64,000 nt of DNA, from positions 4,584,494-4,648,493 of the forward strand of contig NZ_AP018314.1 in assembly GCF_002368075.1 (NCBI RefSeq), in the 5' to 3' direction. This DNA is from Sphaerospermopsis kisseleviana NIES-73. GTDB lineage: Bacteria; Cyanobacteriota; Cyanobacteriia; Cyanobacteriales; Nostocaceae. Shown piece by piece: positions 27,927 through 40,164 of the stretch. The first letter of the stretch is position 1; the number at the start of each line of letters is the position of its first letter. Under the pieces are notes generated by a model. It saw nothing but the letters and a program-made list of their open reading frames with translations, searched no databases and had not been told where the DNA came from. The position numbers and the translations under genes are program-made.

Positions 27927-28522
27927 ATGTCTTACAGTGATTTTACTTTAGAAGCTGTTAAGAAAAACCTGAATCTCAAAATTTCTACGAGAGATAATAT
28001 TTTTGCTGAATTTGCACCATTACAAATCAGTGATTATTTACAGGAAGCTTTAGCTTATCATGTTCCTTTGCTTTGGCTAGTAATACAGAAAAATCTCGTT
28101 CTGAGATGATTATTAAACCTATTTTATTGGAGTTAACTAAAAAGAAAAATCAGGAAATTAGTTTGTTTTCTGGTGTAGAATTTAATGTTGATTCTAGTCA
28201 GGGTTAAACTGGTAATTGTGATTTTATTATTAGTCGTTCTCCTGAATTTTTATTGATTAATGCCCCGGTAATTTTAGTTGTTGAAGCCAAAAATGAAAAT
28301 ATTAAAGGCGGTTTAGGTCAATGTATAGCAGAAATGTATGCTGCTAAATTATTTAATGAAAGAGAAGAAAATGAAATTACAGAAATTTATGGTGTAGTGA
28401 CCACTGGGGAAATTTGGAAGTTTTTAAAGTTATCAGGTGAACGGGTACAAATTGATTTGGCTGAGTATTTTTTAAATGATGTTGGTAAAATTATGGGTAT
28501 TTTAACGAGTGCTGTTAAGTAA
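27927..28522 (+). pseudogene. Decayed PD-(D/E)XK-like gene with one frameshift and one nonsense codon
   Basis: An intact frame from 27927 is lost after CATGTTCCTTTG at about 28070. Inserting one G there would restore a frame continuing [18 protein letters not shown]. The restored frame meets an in-frame TAA at 28205-28207, then runs on through VILVVEAKNENIKGGLGQ to 28522. The EAKNEN motif after a conserved acid (CDFIISRSPEF) suggests a nuclease-like fold of the cyanobacterial type-I-restriction-related group. Both lesions together argue for a true pseudogene rather than a sequencing error. Confidence 0.85.
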
Positions 28523-28688
28523 TTCGTAATTCGTAATTCGTAATTTTTCCCAGTCACCAATTTCCAAACATTAAAATATACTGATTAAATTAGCTTTATG
28601 ACTTTTTTTACTGTAAGAATCAGCTAAGTCAGAGTAGAATTAATCTGGCCAATTTTCTCTGGTTAAATCTCTACAAACAGGAGGTTAA

Positions 28689-29705
<1,017 letters not shown>

Positions 29706-29740
29706 TTGGGGACTGGTGACTGGTGATTGGGGACTGGGCT

Positions 29741-29818
29741 ATTTTGGATTTTGGATTGTTTTTGTTATCTCCAATCTAAAATCTAAAATCTAAAATCTAA
29801 AATCTAAAATCTAAAATT
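29741..29818. repeat. Composite heptad hairpin repeat (copy 3)
   Basis: The left arm has only two GGATTTT units, the spacer is GTTTTTGTTATCTCC, and the right arm has about six AATCTAA units. GACTGGTGATTGG heptamers precede it, and CCCCAGT heptamers follow up to the pyk start. Confidence 0.8.
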
Positions 29819-29935
29819 TCTCTGCCTCCCTACCTCCCCATCTCTTCCCAGTCACCAGTCACTAATCACCAATCCCCAGTCCCCAGTATGGGCTTAACGA
29901 GGTTGCACTACCTAGACCGTTACCCCCTACTTTGT

Positions 29936-31369
29936 ATGATGCGTCGAACCAAGATTATCTGTACTGTTGGTCCTGCTACTGCTGCACCGGAAAAGCTGCA
30001 AGCTTTGGTGGAAGCGGGAATGAATATGGCTCGGTTGAATTTCTCGCATGGTGCTTATGAAGCTCACGCTCAAACTTTTCACCATTTACGACGCATTAGT
30101 GATGAGTTAAAAAGACCCATTGCGATTATGCAGGATTTGTGTGGTCCGAAAATTCGCTTGGGGAAGTTACCACCGGAAGGTTTGATGCTGGAAGCTGGGA
30201 GTGAGGTGACTTTTCTGTTACAGGAAAAGGGGGAAAATATTGATGAACTTCCCCTACCTCTACCTACTTTATTTGCAATGATCCGACCTGGTGAACCAGT
30301 TATGATTAATGATGGTCGGGTGAAGTTAACTGTAACCAGTCGTGATGCTGATAAAATTCGCGCTCATGTGGATATTGGGGGGTTGATTTCTTCTCATAAG
30401 GGTGTAAATTTACCTGCGACTCCTTTACCTGTGAGTTCCATTACAGAAAAGGATTTGCAGGATTTACGGTTTGGGATTCAATTGGGTGTAGACTGGGTAG
30501 CGGTTTCTTTTGTGCGATCGCCCGCAGACCTAGAACCGGCAAAACGCATGATTGAAGCTGCTGGTTCTAAAATCCGTCTGATTGCCAAAATTGAACGCCC
30601 GGAAGCTGTCGCCCAGTTAAATGACATCCTAGAAGTTGCTGATGCGATTATGATTGCCCGTGGTGATTTGGGAGTAGAAATGCCCATTCACCAAGTGCCA
30701 CTAATTCAAAAAGATATCACTCGTCTCTGTAATTTCATTGGTAAGCCTGTGATTACAGCTACGCAGATGTTAGAGTCGATGATTAGCGCCCCTGACCCCA
30801 CTCGCGCCGAAGCAACGGATGTGGCTAATTCCATTTTGGATGGTACAGATGCGGTGATGTTGTCGGGAGAAACTGCCGTGGGTGAATATCCCATTGCGGC
30901 GGTACAAACAATGCACAATATCGCTTTGCAAACGGAAAAAGCATTGCAAGCGGGTGCTAAACATACCTGGAATCATGAAGCCGGTCGTCTGAGTGTTACA
31001 GAATCAGTTGCCCAAGCGGTTTGTCGCATTGCTTATGAAACAGGTGCTAAGGCGATTCTTTGTAATACAACTTCTGGAAATACGGCTAGATTGATTTCTA
31101 AATATCGTCCTCTGACACCAATTATTACCCTGACTTCTGAACCCATTGCCTATCGTCAGTTGGCTTTATCTTGGGGTGTAGAACCTTTGTTAATCAACCC
31201 TGTTCACCATGCAGAGGAGATGTTTACCAATGTGGTTAACACAGTGGTAGAAAAGGGTTTTGTGAAAAAAGGTGACAAAGTTGTAATTACCTCTGGAGTA
31301 CCAATTGGTATGTCAGGAACAACCAGTTTAATCAAAGTGCATTCTATTGGACAGCCTATTACAGCTTGA
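29936..31369 (+). CDS. pyk: Pyruvate kinase
   Basis: A pyruvate kinase converting phosphoenolpyruvate plus ADP to pyruvate. It carries RRTKIICTVGPATAAPEKL, the signature IMIARGDLGVEMP and VITATQMLESM with the catalytic Lys in IAKIERPEA. The open frame starts at 29888, but the homologous block begins at MMRRTK (29936/29939); neither start has a clear ribosome site because repeat DNA lies upstream. About 478 residues from 29936. Second gene of the gap1-pyk-tal run. Confidence 0.94.
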   Translation: MMRRTKIICTVGPATAAPEKLQALVEAGMNMARLNFSHGAYEAHAQTFHHLRRISDELKRPIAIMQDLCGPKIRLGKLPPEGLMLEAGSEVTFLLQEKGENIDELPLPLPTLFAMIRPGEPVMINDGRVKLTVTSRDADKIRAHVDIGGLISSHKGVNLPATPLPVSSITEKDLQDLRFGIQLGVDWVAVSFVRSPADLEPAKRMIEAAGSKIRLIAKIERPEAVAQLNDILEVADAIMIARGDLGVEMPIHQVPLIQKDITRLCNFIGKPVITATQMLESMISAPDPTRAEATDVANSILDGTDAVMLSGETAVGEYPIAAVQTMHNIALQTEKALQAGAKHTWNHEAGRLSVTESVAQAVCRIAYETGAKAILCNTTSGNTARLISKYRPLTPIITLTSEPIAYRQLALSWGVEPLLINPVHHAEEMFTNVVNTVVEKGFVKKGDKVVITSGVPIGMSGTTSLIKVHSIGQPITA

Positions 31370-31641
31370 GACGTTTAAAATAGGGCTGAGGCTGGAACTT
31401 TTCTCTTCCTGCTCAAAAATTCTCAACTTCATTCCTTCTCTTCCTTTGTGTACTTTGCGTACTTTGCGGTTAATAAATCAAAAAAAGTTGGCAACTGCAC
31501 ACCTGAGAGGAATGATTTAGTCAAGTAAGGTTAGGCAATTATTAAGAAAAGTTGCCAAAATCAGAATCGTATGCAAGATCAAAGAGTTTAAATAATTGGG
31601 GATTGGTAAATCCTACACCAAAAAAATTTACGGAGTATGTT

Positions 31642-32646
31642 ATGGCTAAAAATTTACTGGAACAGTTGCGGGAAGTAACCGTTGTTGTGGCGGATACTGG
31701 AGATATCCAAGCAATTGAAAAGTTTAAACCCCAGGACGCTACTACCAATCCTTCTTTGATTACTGCGGCGGCACAAATGCCGGAATATCAAGATATTGTT
31801 GACCAAACTTTAATTAAAGCGAAAAAAGATGCTGGTACTAAGGCTACCCAAGCCGAGGTAGTTTCTTTAGCTTTTGACCGTTTGGCGGTTTCTTTTGGTT
31901 TGAAAATTCTGCAAATCATCCCCGGTCGTGTTTCTACTGAAGTAGATGCACGGTTATCCTATGATACTGATGCTACAGTGGCTAAAGCTAGAGATTTGAT
32001 TGCTCAATATAAAGCTGCGGGTATTTCTAAGGAACGGGTTTTGATTAAAATTGCTGCGACTTGGGAAGGTATCAAGGCTGCGGAAATTTTGGAAAAAGAA
32101 GGTATTCACTGTAACTTAACTTTGTTGTTTGGTGTTCACCAAGCGATCGCCTGTGCTGAAGCTGGTGTCACTCTGATTTCTCCTTTTGTGGGTCGTATTC
32201 TTGACTGGTACAAGAAAGATACCGGACGGGATAGCTATCCTTCCGCAGAAGACCCTGGTGTATTGTCTGTAACCAAGATTTATAACTACTACAAAAAGTT
32301 TGGTTATAAGACTGAAGTTATGGGTGCTAGTTTCCGTAACATTGGCGAAATTACAGAGTTAGCTGGTTGTGATTTGTTGACTATTTCTCCTGGTTTATTA
32401 TCAGAATTGCAAAATACTGTGGGTGAATTACCCCGCAAACTTGATCCTGCTAAGGTTGCAGGTTTATCTATTGAAAAAATCTCTGTTGATAAAGCCACTT
32501 TTGATAAGATGCACGCTGGCGATCGGATGGCATCTGATAAACTTTCTGAAGGTATTGACGGTTTTACCAAGGCTTTAATTACTTTAGAGCAATTATTAGC
32601 TGAAAGATTGGAACGTCTGGAAAAAGAAATGGTAGCTGCTGGTTAA
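31642..32646 (+). CDS. tal: Transaldolase
   Basis: A transaldolase of 334 residues from the preferred ATG at 31642, which has CGGAG 6 nt upstream; the earlier in-frame start at 31552 lacks support. The Schiff-base lysine lies in [17 protein letters not shown], and DATTNPSLI is conserved near the N-terminus. It transfers dihydroxyacetone units in the pentose phosphate pathway. A strong terminator follows, ending the gap1-pyk-tal run. The gap from pyk is 272 nt and repeat-rich, so tal may also have its own promoter. Confidence 0.95.
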   Translation: MAKNLLEQLREVTVVVADTGDIQAIEKFKPQDATTNPSLITAAAQMPEYQDIVDQTLIKAKKDAGTKATQAEVVSLAFDRLAVSFGLKILQIIPGRVSTEVDARLSYDTDATVAKARDLIAQYKAAGISKERVLIKIAATWEGIKAAEILEKEGIHCNLTLLFGVHQAIACAEAGVTLISPFVGRILDWYKKDTGRDSYPSAEDPGVLSVTKIYNYYKKFGYKTEVMGASFRNIGEITELAGCDLLTISPGLLSELQNTVGELPRKLDPAKVAGLSIEKISVDKATFDKMHAGDRMASDKLSEGIDGFTKALITLEQLLAERLERLEKEMVAAG

Positions 32647-32692
32647 GGATAATTATTAGATGATTTAGATGATTTAGATGATTTAGGTGATT

Positions 32693-32735
32693 TAGATCCC
32701 CTGTTTCTTGAAGAAACCGGGGATCTGTTTTTTTG
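32693..32735 (+). terminator. Rho-independent terminator downstream of tal
   Basis: AGATCCCC (about 32694-32701) and GGGGATCT (32719-32726) pair, extended inward by GTTTCTT/GAAGAAAC, and a run of seven T follows (about 32728-32734). A GATGATTTA repeat of about three units precedes it. A related AGATCCCCGACTTCTTGAAG repeat occurs near 37173. Confidence 0.85.
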
Positions 32736-32840
32736 TTGGCATGGGGGAAATAACCTTTGGTAATTCTGCAAAACCTTACTAGCTTTTATCGACGGATTAG
32801 ATGAGGTAATTAAAATCTGTGTAATCCGTGTTCAGATGTT

Positions 32841-33218
32841 TTATGTTCGTATCAGCCTTTTAAATTCTAAACTTTTGCTTCCGAAGTTAATTAATAGTCC
32901 GACTTCGAGTTTATAGACTTTGAGGTAGTTTAGGGCTTGGGCAAAGTGGACATCTTCTAGTTGTTTGGTGGCTTTTAGTTCGACTAATATTTTTTCTTCA
33001 ACCACAAAATCAGCGCGGCGTGTGCCGATGGGTTCGGGTAGGTTTTTGTAATATATTTGCTGTTCGATTTCTCTGGCAAAGTTTAATCCTGCTTGATGAA
33101 ATTCGTAGGCTAGGGCGCGTTGATAAATTACTTCTTGGAATCCGTTACCGAGAAACTTATGCACTTCAAAGGATGCGCCGATTATTTTTTGGGTGATGTC
33201 TTCATGTTTGAGGGGCAT
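32841..33218 (-). CDS. GxxExxY-family protein
   Basis: A 125-residue protein with GNGFQEVIYQRALAYEF (GxxExxY motif), then TRRADFVVEEKILVELKATK, a PD-(D/E)XK-type nuclease core (D...E-x-K). Members are common short accessory genes in cyanobacteria and bacteroidetes, and their function is not established. The gene is bracketed by inverted copies of an AATCCGTGTTC repeat (about 32815-32833 and 33225-33290). Confidence 0.85.
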   Translation of the reverse strand: MPLKHEDITQKIIGASFEVHKFLGNGFQEVIYQRALAYEFHQAGLNFAREIEQQIYYKNLPEPIGTRRADFVVEEKILVELKATKQLEDVHFAQALNYLKVYKLEVGLLINFGSKSLEFKRLIRT

Positions 33219-33460
33219 AGTAGTTGAAACGTGGATTAGATGGGATTACGCTGATTTTAATCTGTTAGAACACGGATTTTACGGATTTTACGGATTGCGC
33301 TGATTTTGATGTCTGTCACTAAGCTGTTGTGCATTTAATTTGTATAAGTGGAACAGGCATCTTGCCTGTTAAACAAGAGTTCAGAATATTAGGATTATAC
33401 AATTTAGCTGTGTAACAGCTTACCACACGCAATTTAATCCGTGCAATCTGTGTAATCTGC

Positions 33461-33700
33461 CTAATCCGTGTTCAAATGTTGTAGTTTCCGCAGGTTGGCT
33501 TTCTGAGCTTGAGATAATTTTGGATATCTACGCGCATACCAATTCTCAACTTCGGCTATGTCTTCGGCGTTAAGTCCATAGGCTTCAGCTACCGTCGCAT
33601 GGGTAAACCAATGACGCAATAATTCCTTGTTTTGTCCTGTGATCTGTTTACCAGTTATCTCTTTACTAAAAGACGGAAAAGCACCATCTAAAACTGTCAC
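33461..33700 (-). CDS. Hypothetical small protein
   Basis: A 79-residue frame. HATVAEAYGLNAEDIAEVE looks like a helical bundle, with a basic tail (RRYPKLSQAQKANLRKLQ). I recognise no family, and it may be the C-terminal remnant of a larger protein. The last residues and stop lie within the AATCCGTGTTCAAATG repeat, and a matching inverted repeat lies upstream. Confidence 0.5.
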   Translation of the reverse strand: MTVLDGAFPSFSKEITGKQITGQNKELLRHWFTHATVAEAYGLNAEDIAEVENWYARRYPKLSQAQKANLRKLQHLNTD

Positions 33701-33896
33701 AATCTCTTCAACAACTAATAGTTAAGTTAATATTAAAACAACCTCTGAATCACGGATTATACGGATTAAAAGATTTCACGGATTTTACTTATTTTAATCA
33801 TATAACCTTCTACTAATAAAATACCTTAATAACTCTTAATCCCAGAAAATCCATGAAATCTGTGTAACCCATTTAATCCGTGTTCAAATTCATTAT

Positions 33897-34511
33897 TTAT
33901 AGATTCTGGAAGGATTTTAGAATTTGCAGCACGCGATAGAGTTCATTACTTGATCGCTTAAAAAGTGAAAAATCATCAGAAAGATCGTATTGCGATTGTT
34001 GCAGCTTCACAAACATAAAATGATCGCCGTTGGTGACGAGTGCATAGGTTGGTTTATCACCATTCGGGCTTGCTGTCATGTAGGTAAGAGCTTGTGGTAC
34101 TGCCACTAAAAATGAAAAACTAGAACGCTTTGCTTCAACTAAAACTATCCATAAGTTATTATTCAAAACTAAAGCATCAATTCTTCCGTGATAAGTAACA
34201 CTACCATTATAATCGTTAATCTCAACTGACTGCTCACTTCGCAAACTAAAAGGTGATTCCAGAAAACCTGCCAAAAATAGTAATGGTGAAACCATCAACA
34301 AATTTACCGTCCCCTCGGACAAAAAGCCTTGATTAATATGATATACATAAGACCCTTTGATCCGATCTAGAGTTGTTTTTTCAGTATCTTCTAATTCTTC
34401 AAAATCTCTACACCATTCCATGAAGAAGTCTGGATCATGCGATCGCCGCAGCCCTAACTTTGTCTCTACATCATGAAGCGATTGAATATTTTCTGTAACT
34501 GCAATAGTCAT
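33897..34511 (-). CDS. PD-(D/E)XK nuclease-like protein
   Basis: A 204-residue protein related to type I restriction R-subunit N-terminal-like proteins. The candidate active site is GRIDALVLNNNLWIVLVEAKRS (Asp, then E-x-K). It is flanked by the same repeat type: AATCCGTGTTCAAATTC at the 3' side and ACAACGTCTGAATTACG at the 5' side. Related in fold to the decayed gene at 27927. No methylase or specificity subunit is adjacent, so it is not a complete restriction system. Confidence 0.75.
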   Translation of the reverse strand: MTIAVTENIQSLHDVETKLGLRRSHDPDFFMEWCRDFEELEDTEKTTLDRIKGSYVYHINQGFLSEGTVNLLMVSPLLFLAGFLESPFSLRSEQSVEINDYNGSVTYHGRIDALVLNNNLWIVLVEAKRSSFSFLVAVPQALTYMTASPNGDKPTYALVTNGDHFMFVKLQQSQYDLSDDFSLFKRSSNELYRVLQILKSFQNL

Positions 34512-34601
34512 AGGTATTTACTCAAAACAACGTCTGAATTACGAATTTTAATCATTGGTGACAAATTAACGTCATGCCTATATAGATTTTAATTCTCTAT
34601 T

Positions 34602-34860
34602 AGAGGATGTTTGAAAAGTCGGATAGGCAGTAAAAAAGCTCTCTCAGTATAAGCTGTGAATAGTGAATAGACAGCACCAAGAGAGCAACATGAGTAAGAG
34701 GATGTTTGAAAAGTCCCTCATGATGTATCAAAAATTTTAGATCCCCCTAAATCCCCCTTGAAAAGGGGGACTTTAATTCTAGTTCCCCCCTTATTAAGGG
34801 GGGTTAGGGGGGATCTGCAAGTGTATAAAGTCACCATCTAAAACTTTTCAAACAACCTCT
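34602..34860. mobile_element. MITE-like element with ~18-bp terminal inverted repeats
   Basis: AGAGGATGTTTGAAAAGT at 34602-34619 and ACTTTTCAAACAACCTCT at 34843-34860 pair with one mismatch and are flanked by TA dinucleotides. An internal third copy of the terminal repeat lies at 34697-34714. Within it, GATCCCCCTAAATCCCCC and GGGGGGTTAGGGGGGATC form a second nested inverted repeat, and GCTCTCT/AGAGAGC a third. No transposase is encoded, consistent with a non-autonomous element. Confidence 0.75.
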
Positions 34861-34983
34861 AACAGTAACTATCTCTAGCCCTCATGATTACGTCAAGTCT
34901 GGCTGAAATGAGAACATCCTCAAAGCCATACACAGACTGCCTTTTTAATTTTCGGACAGGTCTATTATATTTTTAAACATCAT

Positions 34984-35021
34984 AATCAAAAAATAAACAA
35001 GGGTAGGCTAATTGCCTACCC
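34984..35021 (-). terminator. Terminator downstream of atpC
   Basis: GGGTAGGC (35001-35008) and GCCTACCC (35014-35021) form an 8-bp stem with a 5-nt loop. On the minus strand TTGTTTATTTTTTG follows. It lies 27 nt past the atpC stop codon. Confidence 0.85.
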
Positions 35022-35047
35022 TATTTATCGTCCATTTCAGGATTGAC

Positions 35048-35461
35048 TTACACCAAACCGCCAGCAGCTTGAAAACGAGCGCGTGCGCGTTTAAATGCTT
35101 GTGTAGCTTGAATTTGAGCTTGTCTATCCCCTGCGGGAGCTTGGTTTAATTTGGTTTGAGCTTGGTTGAAAGCTGTGCGGGCTTCGTCTAAATTAATAGC
35201 GTCCCCACGTTCAGCACCATTCACCAGAACGGTAACTTCATCTTCATCAACTTCAGCAAAACCACCCAAAAGAGCGATCGCTTGCCAGTTGGCAGCTTTG
35301 TTAGCACGAACCCGCATTACACCTGTATCCAATGCTGTCAACATGGGAGCGTGTCCACTTAAAACACCCAACTGACCTGTAGTGCTAGGTAAAATTACTT
35401 CATCAGCGGGAGCATCCCAAACAGTTTTGTCTGGGGAAATTACACGAACGGTCAGAGTCAT
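35048..35461 (-). CDS. atpC: ATP synthase F1 subunit epsilon
   Basis: The 137-residue epsilon subunit regulates and couples rotation in the F1 sector. The N-terminal beta-sandwich ([21 protein letters not shown]) is followed by a two-helix C-terminal domain. It is paired with atpD upstream, separated by about 130 nt of heptamer repeats, as in the beta-epsilon operon of cyanobacteria and chloroplasts. Alternative name atpE by chloroplast usage. Confidence 0.97.
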   Translation of the reverse strand: MTLTVRVISPDKTVWDAPADEVILPSTTGQLGVLSGHAPMLTALDTGVMRVRANKAANWQAIALLGGFAEVDEDEVTVLVNGAERGDAINLDEARTAFNQAQTKLNQAPAGDRQAQIQATQAFKRARARFQAAGGLV

Positions 35462-35482
35462 ATTCTTTTAGTTTCTACTTAA

Positions 35483-35589
35483 TTATTGGTGATTGGTGAT
35501 TGGTCATTGGTAATTGGTAATTGGTAGTTGGGAGAATTTCTTACCCATTACCCATTACCTATTACCCATTACCTATTACCCATTACCTA

Positions 35590-35590
<1 letters not shown>
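35483..35590. repeat. Heptamer arrays between atpD and atpC
   Basis: GATTGGT/AATTGGT heptamers at about 35486-35530 and TACCCAT/TACCTAT heptamers at about 35541-35590. They lie inside the atpD-atpC transcription unit. Confidence 0.85.
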
Positions 35591-37753
<2,163 letters not shown>

Positions 37754-38068
37754 ATGACAACTCAAACAGAAATAATCAATCAATTAAAAGTCCTAGAAAC
37801 ACTGTCTCAACAAGGAGGATATAGTGATATTTTAGCTTCATCACTTAGAAAAATTATTCATCAAGAAAGAGAACATATTAAACAGCAAATCAGAGAATTA
37901 GAAACAGATTTGCAAGTATTTGAACAACAGTATCAATTATCATCTGCGGAGTTTTATCAGCAATTTAAAGCAGGTCAATTAGGAGATGAAGTAGATTTTG
38001 TGGAATGGAGTGCTTTTTATCAAATGTGGTCTGATTTACAAAGTCGTTTAGCGTTACTTCAATCTTAA
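37754..38068 (+). CDS. Putative antitoxin of TumE (DUF6516) pair
   Basis: A 104-residue protein from the preferred ATG at 37754 (an upstream frame starts at 37718 inside a hairpin). It is helical, with LETDLQVFEQQYQLSSAEFY and AGQLGDEVDFVEWSAFYQM, as in the small partners encoded before DUF6516 toxins. The stop precedes the toxin ATG by 7 nt. Confidence 0.75.
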   Translation: MTTQTEIINQLKVLETLSQQGGYSDILASSLRKIIHQEREHIKQQIRELETDLQVFEQQYQLSSAEFYQQFKAGQLGDEVDFVEWSAFYQMWSDLQSRLALLQS

Positions 38069-38075
38069 TTTGAAT

Positions 38076-38459
38076 ATGATTGTTGAGGATTATTTTACAG
38101 AAATAAAAGCTAAACTAATTACCAGTTCGATAATTGCTCAAATTGATATTGTCAAAGAAAGAGCATTATCTGATCAAGGTTATTTTCGGGCAAGATTGAA
38201 TTTAACGAATGGTGACTTTTTAGAAGTGGTGGAATTTTTTAAAGTACAGGGAGATAAATGTATTACAGAAACCTATCGCTATCAATGGATGGATGGTACT
38301 AGAACCCAGTTAAGAAAAAGATGGGATAATGTAGAGCATTTTCCCAACTTACCAACTTTTCCTCATCATGTCCATATCGAGCAAGAAACTAATGTTTATG
38401 CAAGTGTTTGTAGGAATATTTTAGAAATAATTGATTTAATTAGTCAGGAAATGAAATAG
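38076..38459 (+). CDS. TumE-family (DUF6516) toxin-like protein
   Basis: A 127-residue protein from the ATG at 38076. Landmarks are GYFRARLNLTNGDFLEVVEF, TYRYQWMD and RKRWDNVEHFPNLPTFPHHV, the typical core of DUF6516, annotated as TumE-type toxin. The biochemical activity of this family is not established to my knowledge. It is coupled to the upstream partner. Confidence 0.8.
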   Translation: MIVEDYFTEIKAKLITSSIIAQIDIVKERALSDQGYFRARLNLTNGDFLEVVEFFKVQGDKCITETYRYQWMDGTRTQLRKRWDNVEHFPNLPTFPHHVHIEQETNVYASVCRNILEIIDLISQEMK

Positions 38460-38537
38460 GGTATATGATACAACTATTTTCGGTTAAGGTTTCAAAACCG
38501 CGAAGATAACCACAACCCCCCCTTTTAAAGCTGTATT

Positions 38538-38792
38538 TCATGTTCTTTGATTTTGGGATTTAAACCTACCTGCAATAAATTCTCGCTTTTGCAGATGTTT
38601 AGTTTTGCGTTGAGTAACTCTTTCTCTCCACATCTGGAAACTAGAAGATTTCATTTCTCTTCTCATCAAGGCAATTACCTGTTTTTCTAAAAGTCCAAAT
38701 TGTGCTTCTATAGCTTCAAATGGGGTTCTATCTTCCCAAGCCATTTCGATAATACGATCTATAGTTTCAGTGTTTAAGTCAGGTAATTTCAT
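38538..38792 (-). CDS. TIGR03643-family protein
   Basis: An 84-residue protein with RIIEMAWEDRTPFEAIEAQF, then EKQVIALMRREMKSSSFQMW and a basic tail RKTKH. It matches the short conserved TIGR03643 group found in cyanobacteria and other bacteria, with an apparent helix-turn-helix-like core. Its function is unknown. Confidence 0.8.
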   Translation of the reverse strand: MKLPDLNTETIDRIIEMAWEDRTPFEAIEAQFGLLEKQVIALMRREMKSSSFQMWRERVTQRKTKHLQKREFIAGRFKSQNQRT

Positions 38793-38871
38793 AAGTTGAC
38801 AGATGTGGAGAACTAGACAAAAATCTTATTTTAGTATATTTGGTATATGTTGATCATACATGATCAAGTAA

Positions 38872-39028
38872 TAGACATCTCCACAATAGAATGTATTAAT
38901 TTGTCATAAGTTGTAGTGGCGAAGCTTATGGGCGATAATTTAACGGAAAAATCAGACATCTAGATATCCCATAAGCTTCGCCCTGCCCCCATAAATAAGT
39001 TCCATAATTTCTTTTCTGGAGATGTCTA
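38872..39028. mobile_element. MITE-like element with long imperfect inverted repeats
   Basis: The ends TAGACATCTCCA and TGGAGATGTCTA (about 38872-38883 and 39017-39028) are perfect 12-bp inverted repeats bounded by TA, as for Tc1/mariner-IS630-type elements. Inner arms GGCGAAGCTTATGGG (38918-38932) and CCCATAAGCTTCGCC (38968-38982) are 15-bp perfect. Sequences between the outer and inner arms also partially match, so almost the whole 157 nt can fold into one hairpin. No transposase is seen. Confidence 0.8.
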
Positions 39029-39125
39029 ATGAAACAACTGGTAAAAATACGATTTTGAGATCCGATCGCTCCCAACTGCCTCAATTGCCTTAAAATAAGA
39101 GTATGTCGCCTCATACCTACTGCTT

Positions 39126-39944
39126 ATGAACTTCTCGTCAGCACGTCAATATTTTTACCAAGAAATCCAGCAACCTGACGAGTCTATCAACCTGGCCAGG
39201 GCTGCTTTATATATCGCCCAGGAAGAATATCCCAATCTTGATCCAGAAGAATACTTAAACGCCCTAGATACAATGGCAACAGATTTAGAGGAGCGTTTAC
39301 CATCTTCCCGCTATCCACTGCGGATGATTCAAAGTATAAACCAGTATTTATACGATGAATTAGGTTTTACAGGTAATAAAATTGATTATTATGATCCGCG
39401 TAATAGTTTTTTTAATGATGTCATAGAACGCAAAACCGGGATTCCTATTACTTTAGCGTTAGTTTACATGGAGGTAGGAAAACGCATTGACTTTCCAATG
39501 GTGGGCATAGGAATGCCTGGACATTTTTTAATCCGTCCCGATATTGCAGACATTGAGATTTTTGTGGATGCTTTTAATGGTGGTGAGGTGATGTTTCCTC
39601 AAGACTGTCAAGAAAGACTATCTCAAATTTATCAGCAATCGGTGACATTACAACCAGAATTTTTAGCTGTGGTTAGTAAGCGGCAGTTTTTGGCGAGGAT
39701 GCTGACAAATTTGAAGTATATTTATTTAAATCGCCAAGATTTAGAAAAAACCCTATCTGTGGTAGAAAGAATTTTGTTGTTGTTTCCTGGTGTGAGTTTA
39801 GAATTAAGAGACAGAGGTTTGCTTTATTATCAACTTGGTTACTTTACCCAAGCAGTAGAGGATCTGCAAATTTATTTAACTAAAGTTCCTGAAGCCGAAG
39901 ATGCTAATGTAATTCGGCAATTACTAAGTAACTTGGATAGTTGA
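39126..39944 (+). CDS. SirB1-family transglutaminase-like protein with TPR tail
   Basis: A 272-residue protein. The N-terminal two thirds is the SirB1/transglutaminase-like fold (GNKIDYYDPRNSFFNDVIER, KTGIPITLALVYMEVGKR, MPGHFLIR). The C-terminal part is a TPR-like helical repeat (LRDRGLLYYQLGYFTQAVED). The classical Cys of active transglutaminases is not apparent at the expected NDV-type position, so catalytic function is doubtful. Single gene. Confidence 0.85.
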   Translation: MNFSSARQYFYQEIQQPDESINLARAALYIAQEEYPNLDPEEYLNALDTMATDLEERLPSSRYPLRMIQSINQYLYDELGFTGNKIDYYDPRNSFFNDVIERKTGIPITLALVYMEVGKRIDFPMVGIGMPGHFLIRPDIADIEIFVDAFNGGEVMFPQDCQERLSQIYQQSVTLQPEFLAVVSKRQFLARMLTNLKYIYLNRQDLEKTLSVVERILLLFPGVSLELRDRGLLYYQLGYFTQAVEDLQIYLTKVPEAEDANVIRQLLSNLDS

Positions 39945-40164
39945 CAGTTGATAGTTGATAGTTGATAATTCTTAACAAAGAATAAATATGGGATTTTTCT
40001 CAACTTCTGGACTAAATCTAATCAGTGAGTGTTTCAAAATATACATATTTTTGTTAACACATAAATGTTATTTTTCATACGAAAAGATAAGTAAATATAC
40101 TATTGCGTTTTCTGTCCCATCAGCATACTATGTAGCGCAATAAGTTTTTGTTATCTAAACCATC

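Noticed and set aside
33461-34511. Complete type I restriction-modification system
   Set aside because: Only nuclease-fold proteins are present; no methyltransferase or specificity subunit genes are in the region.
38926-39114. 62-residue frame between the TIGR03643 gene and the SirB1-family gene
   Set aside because: It lies mostly within the MITE-like inverted repeat and has no recognisable content.
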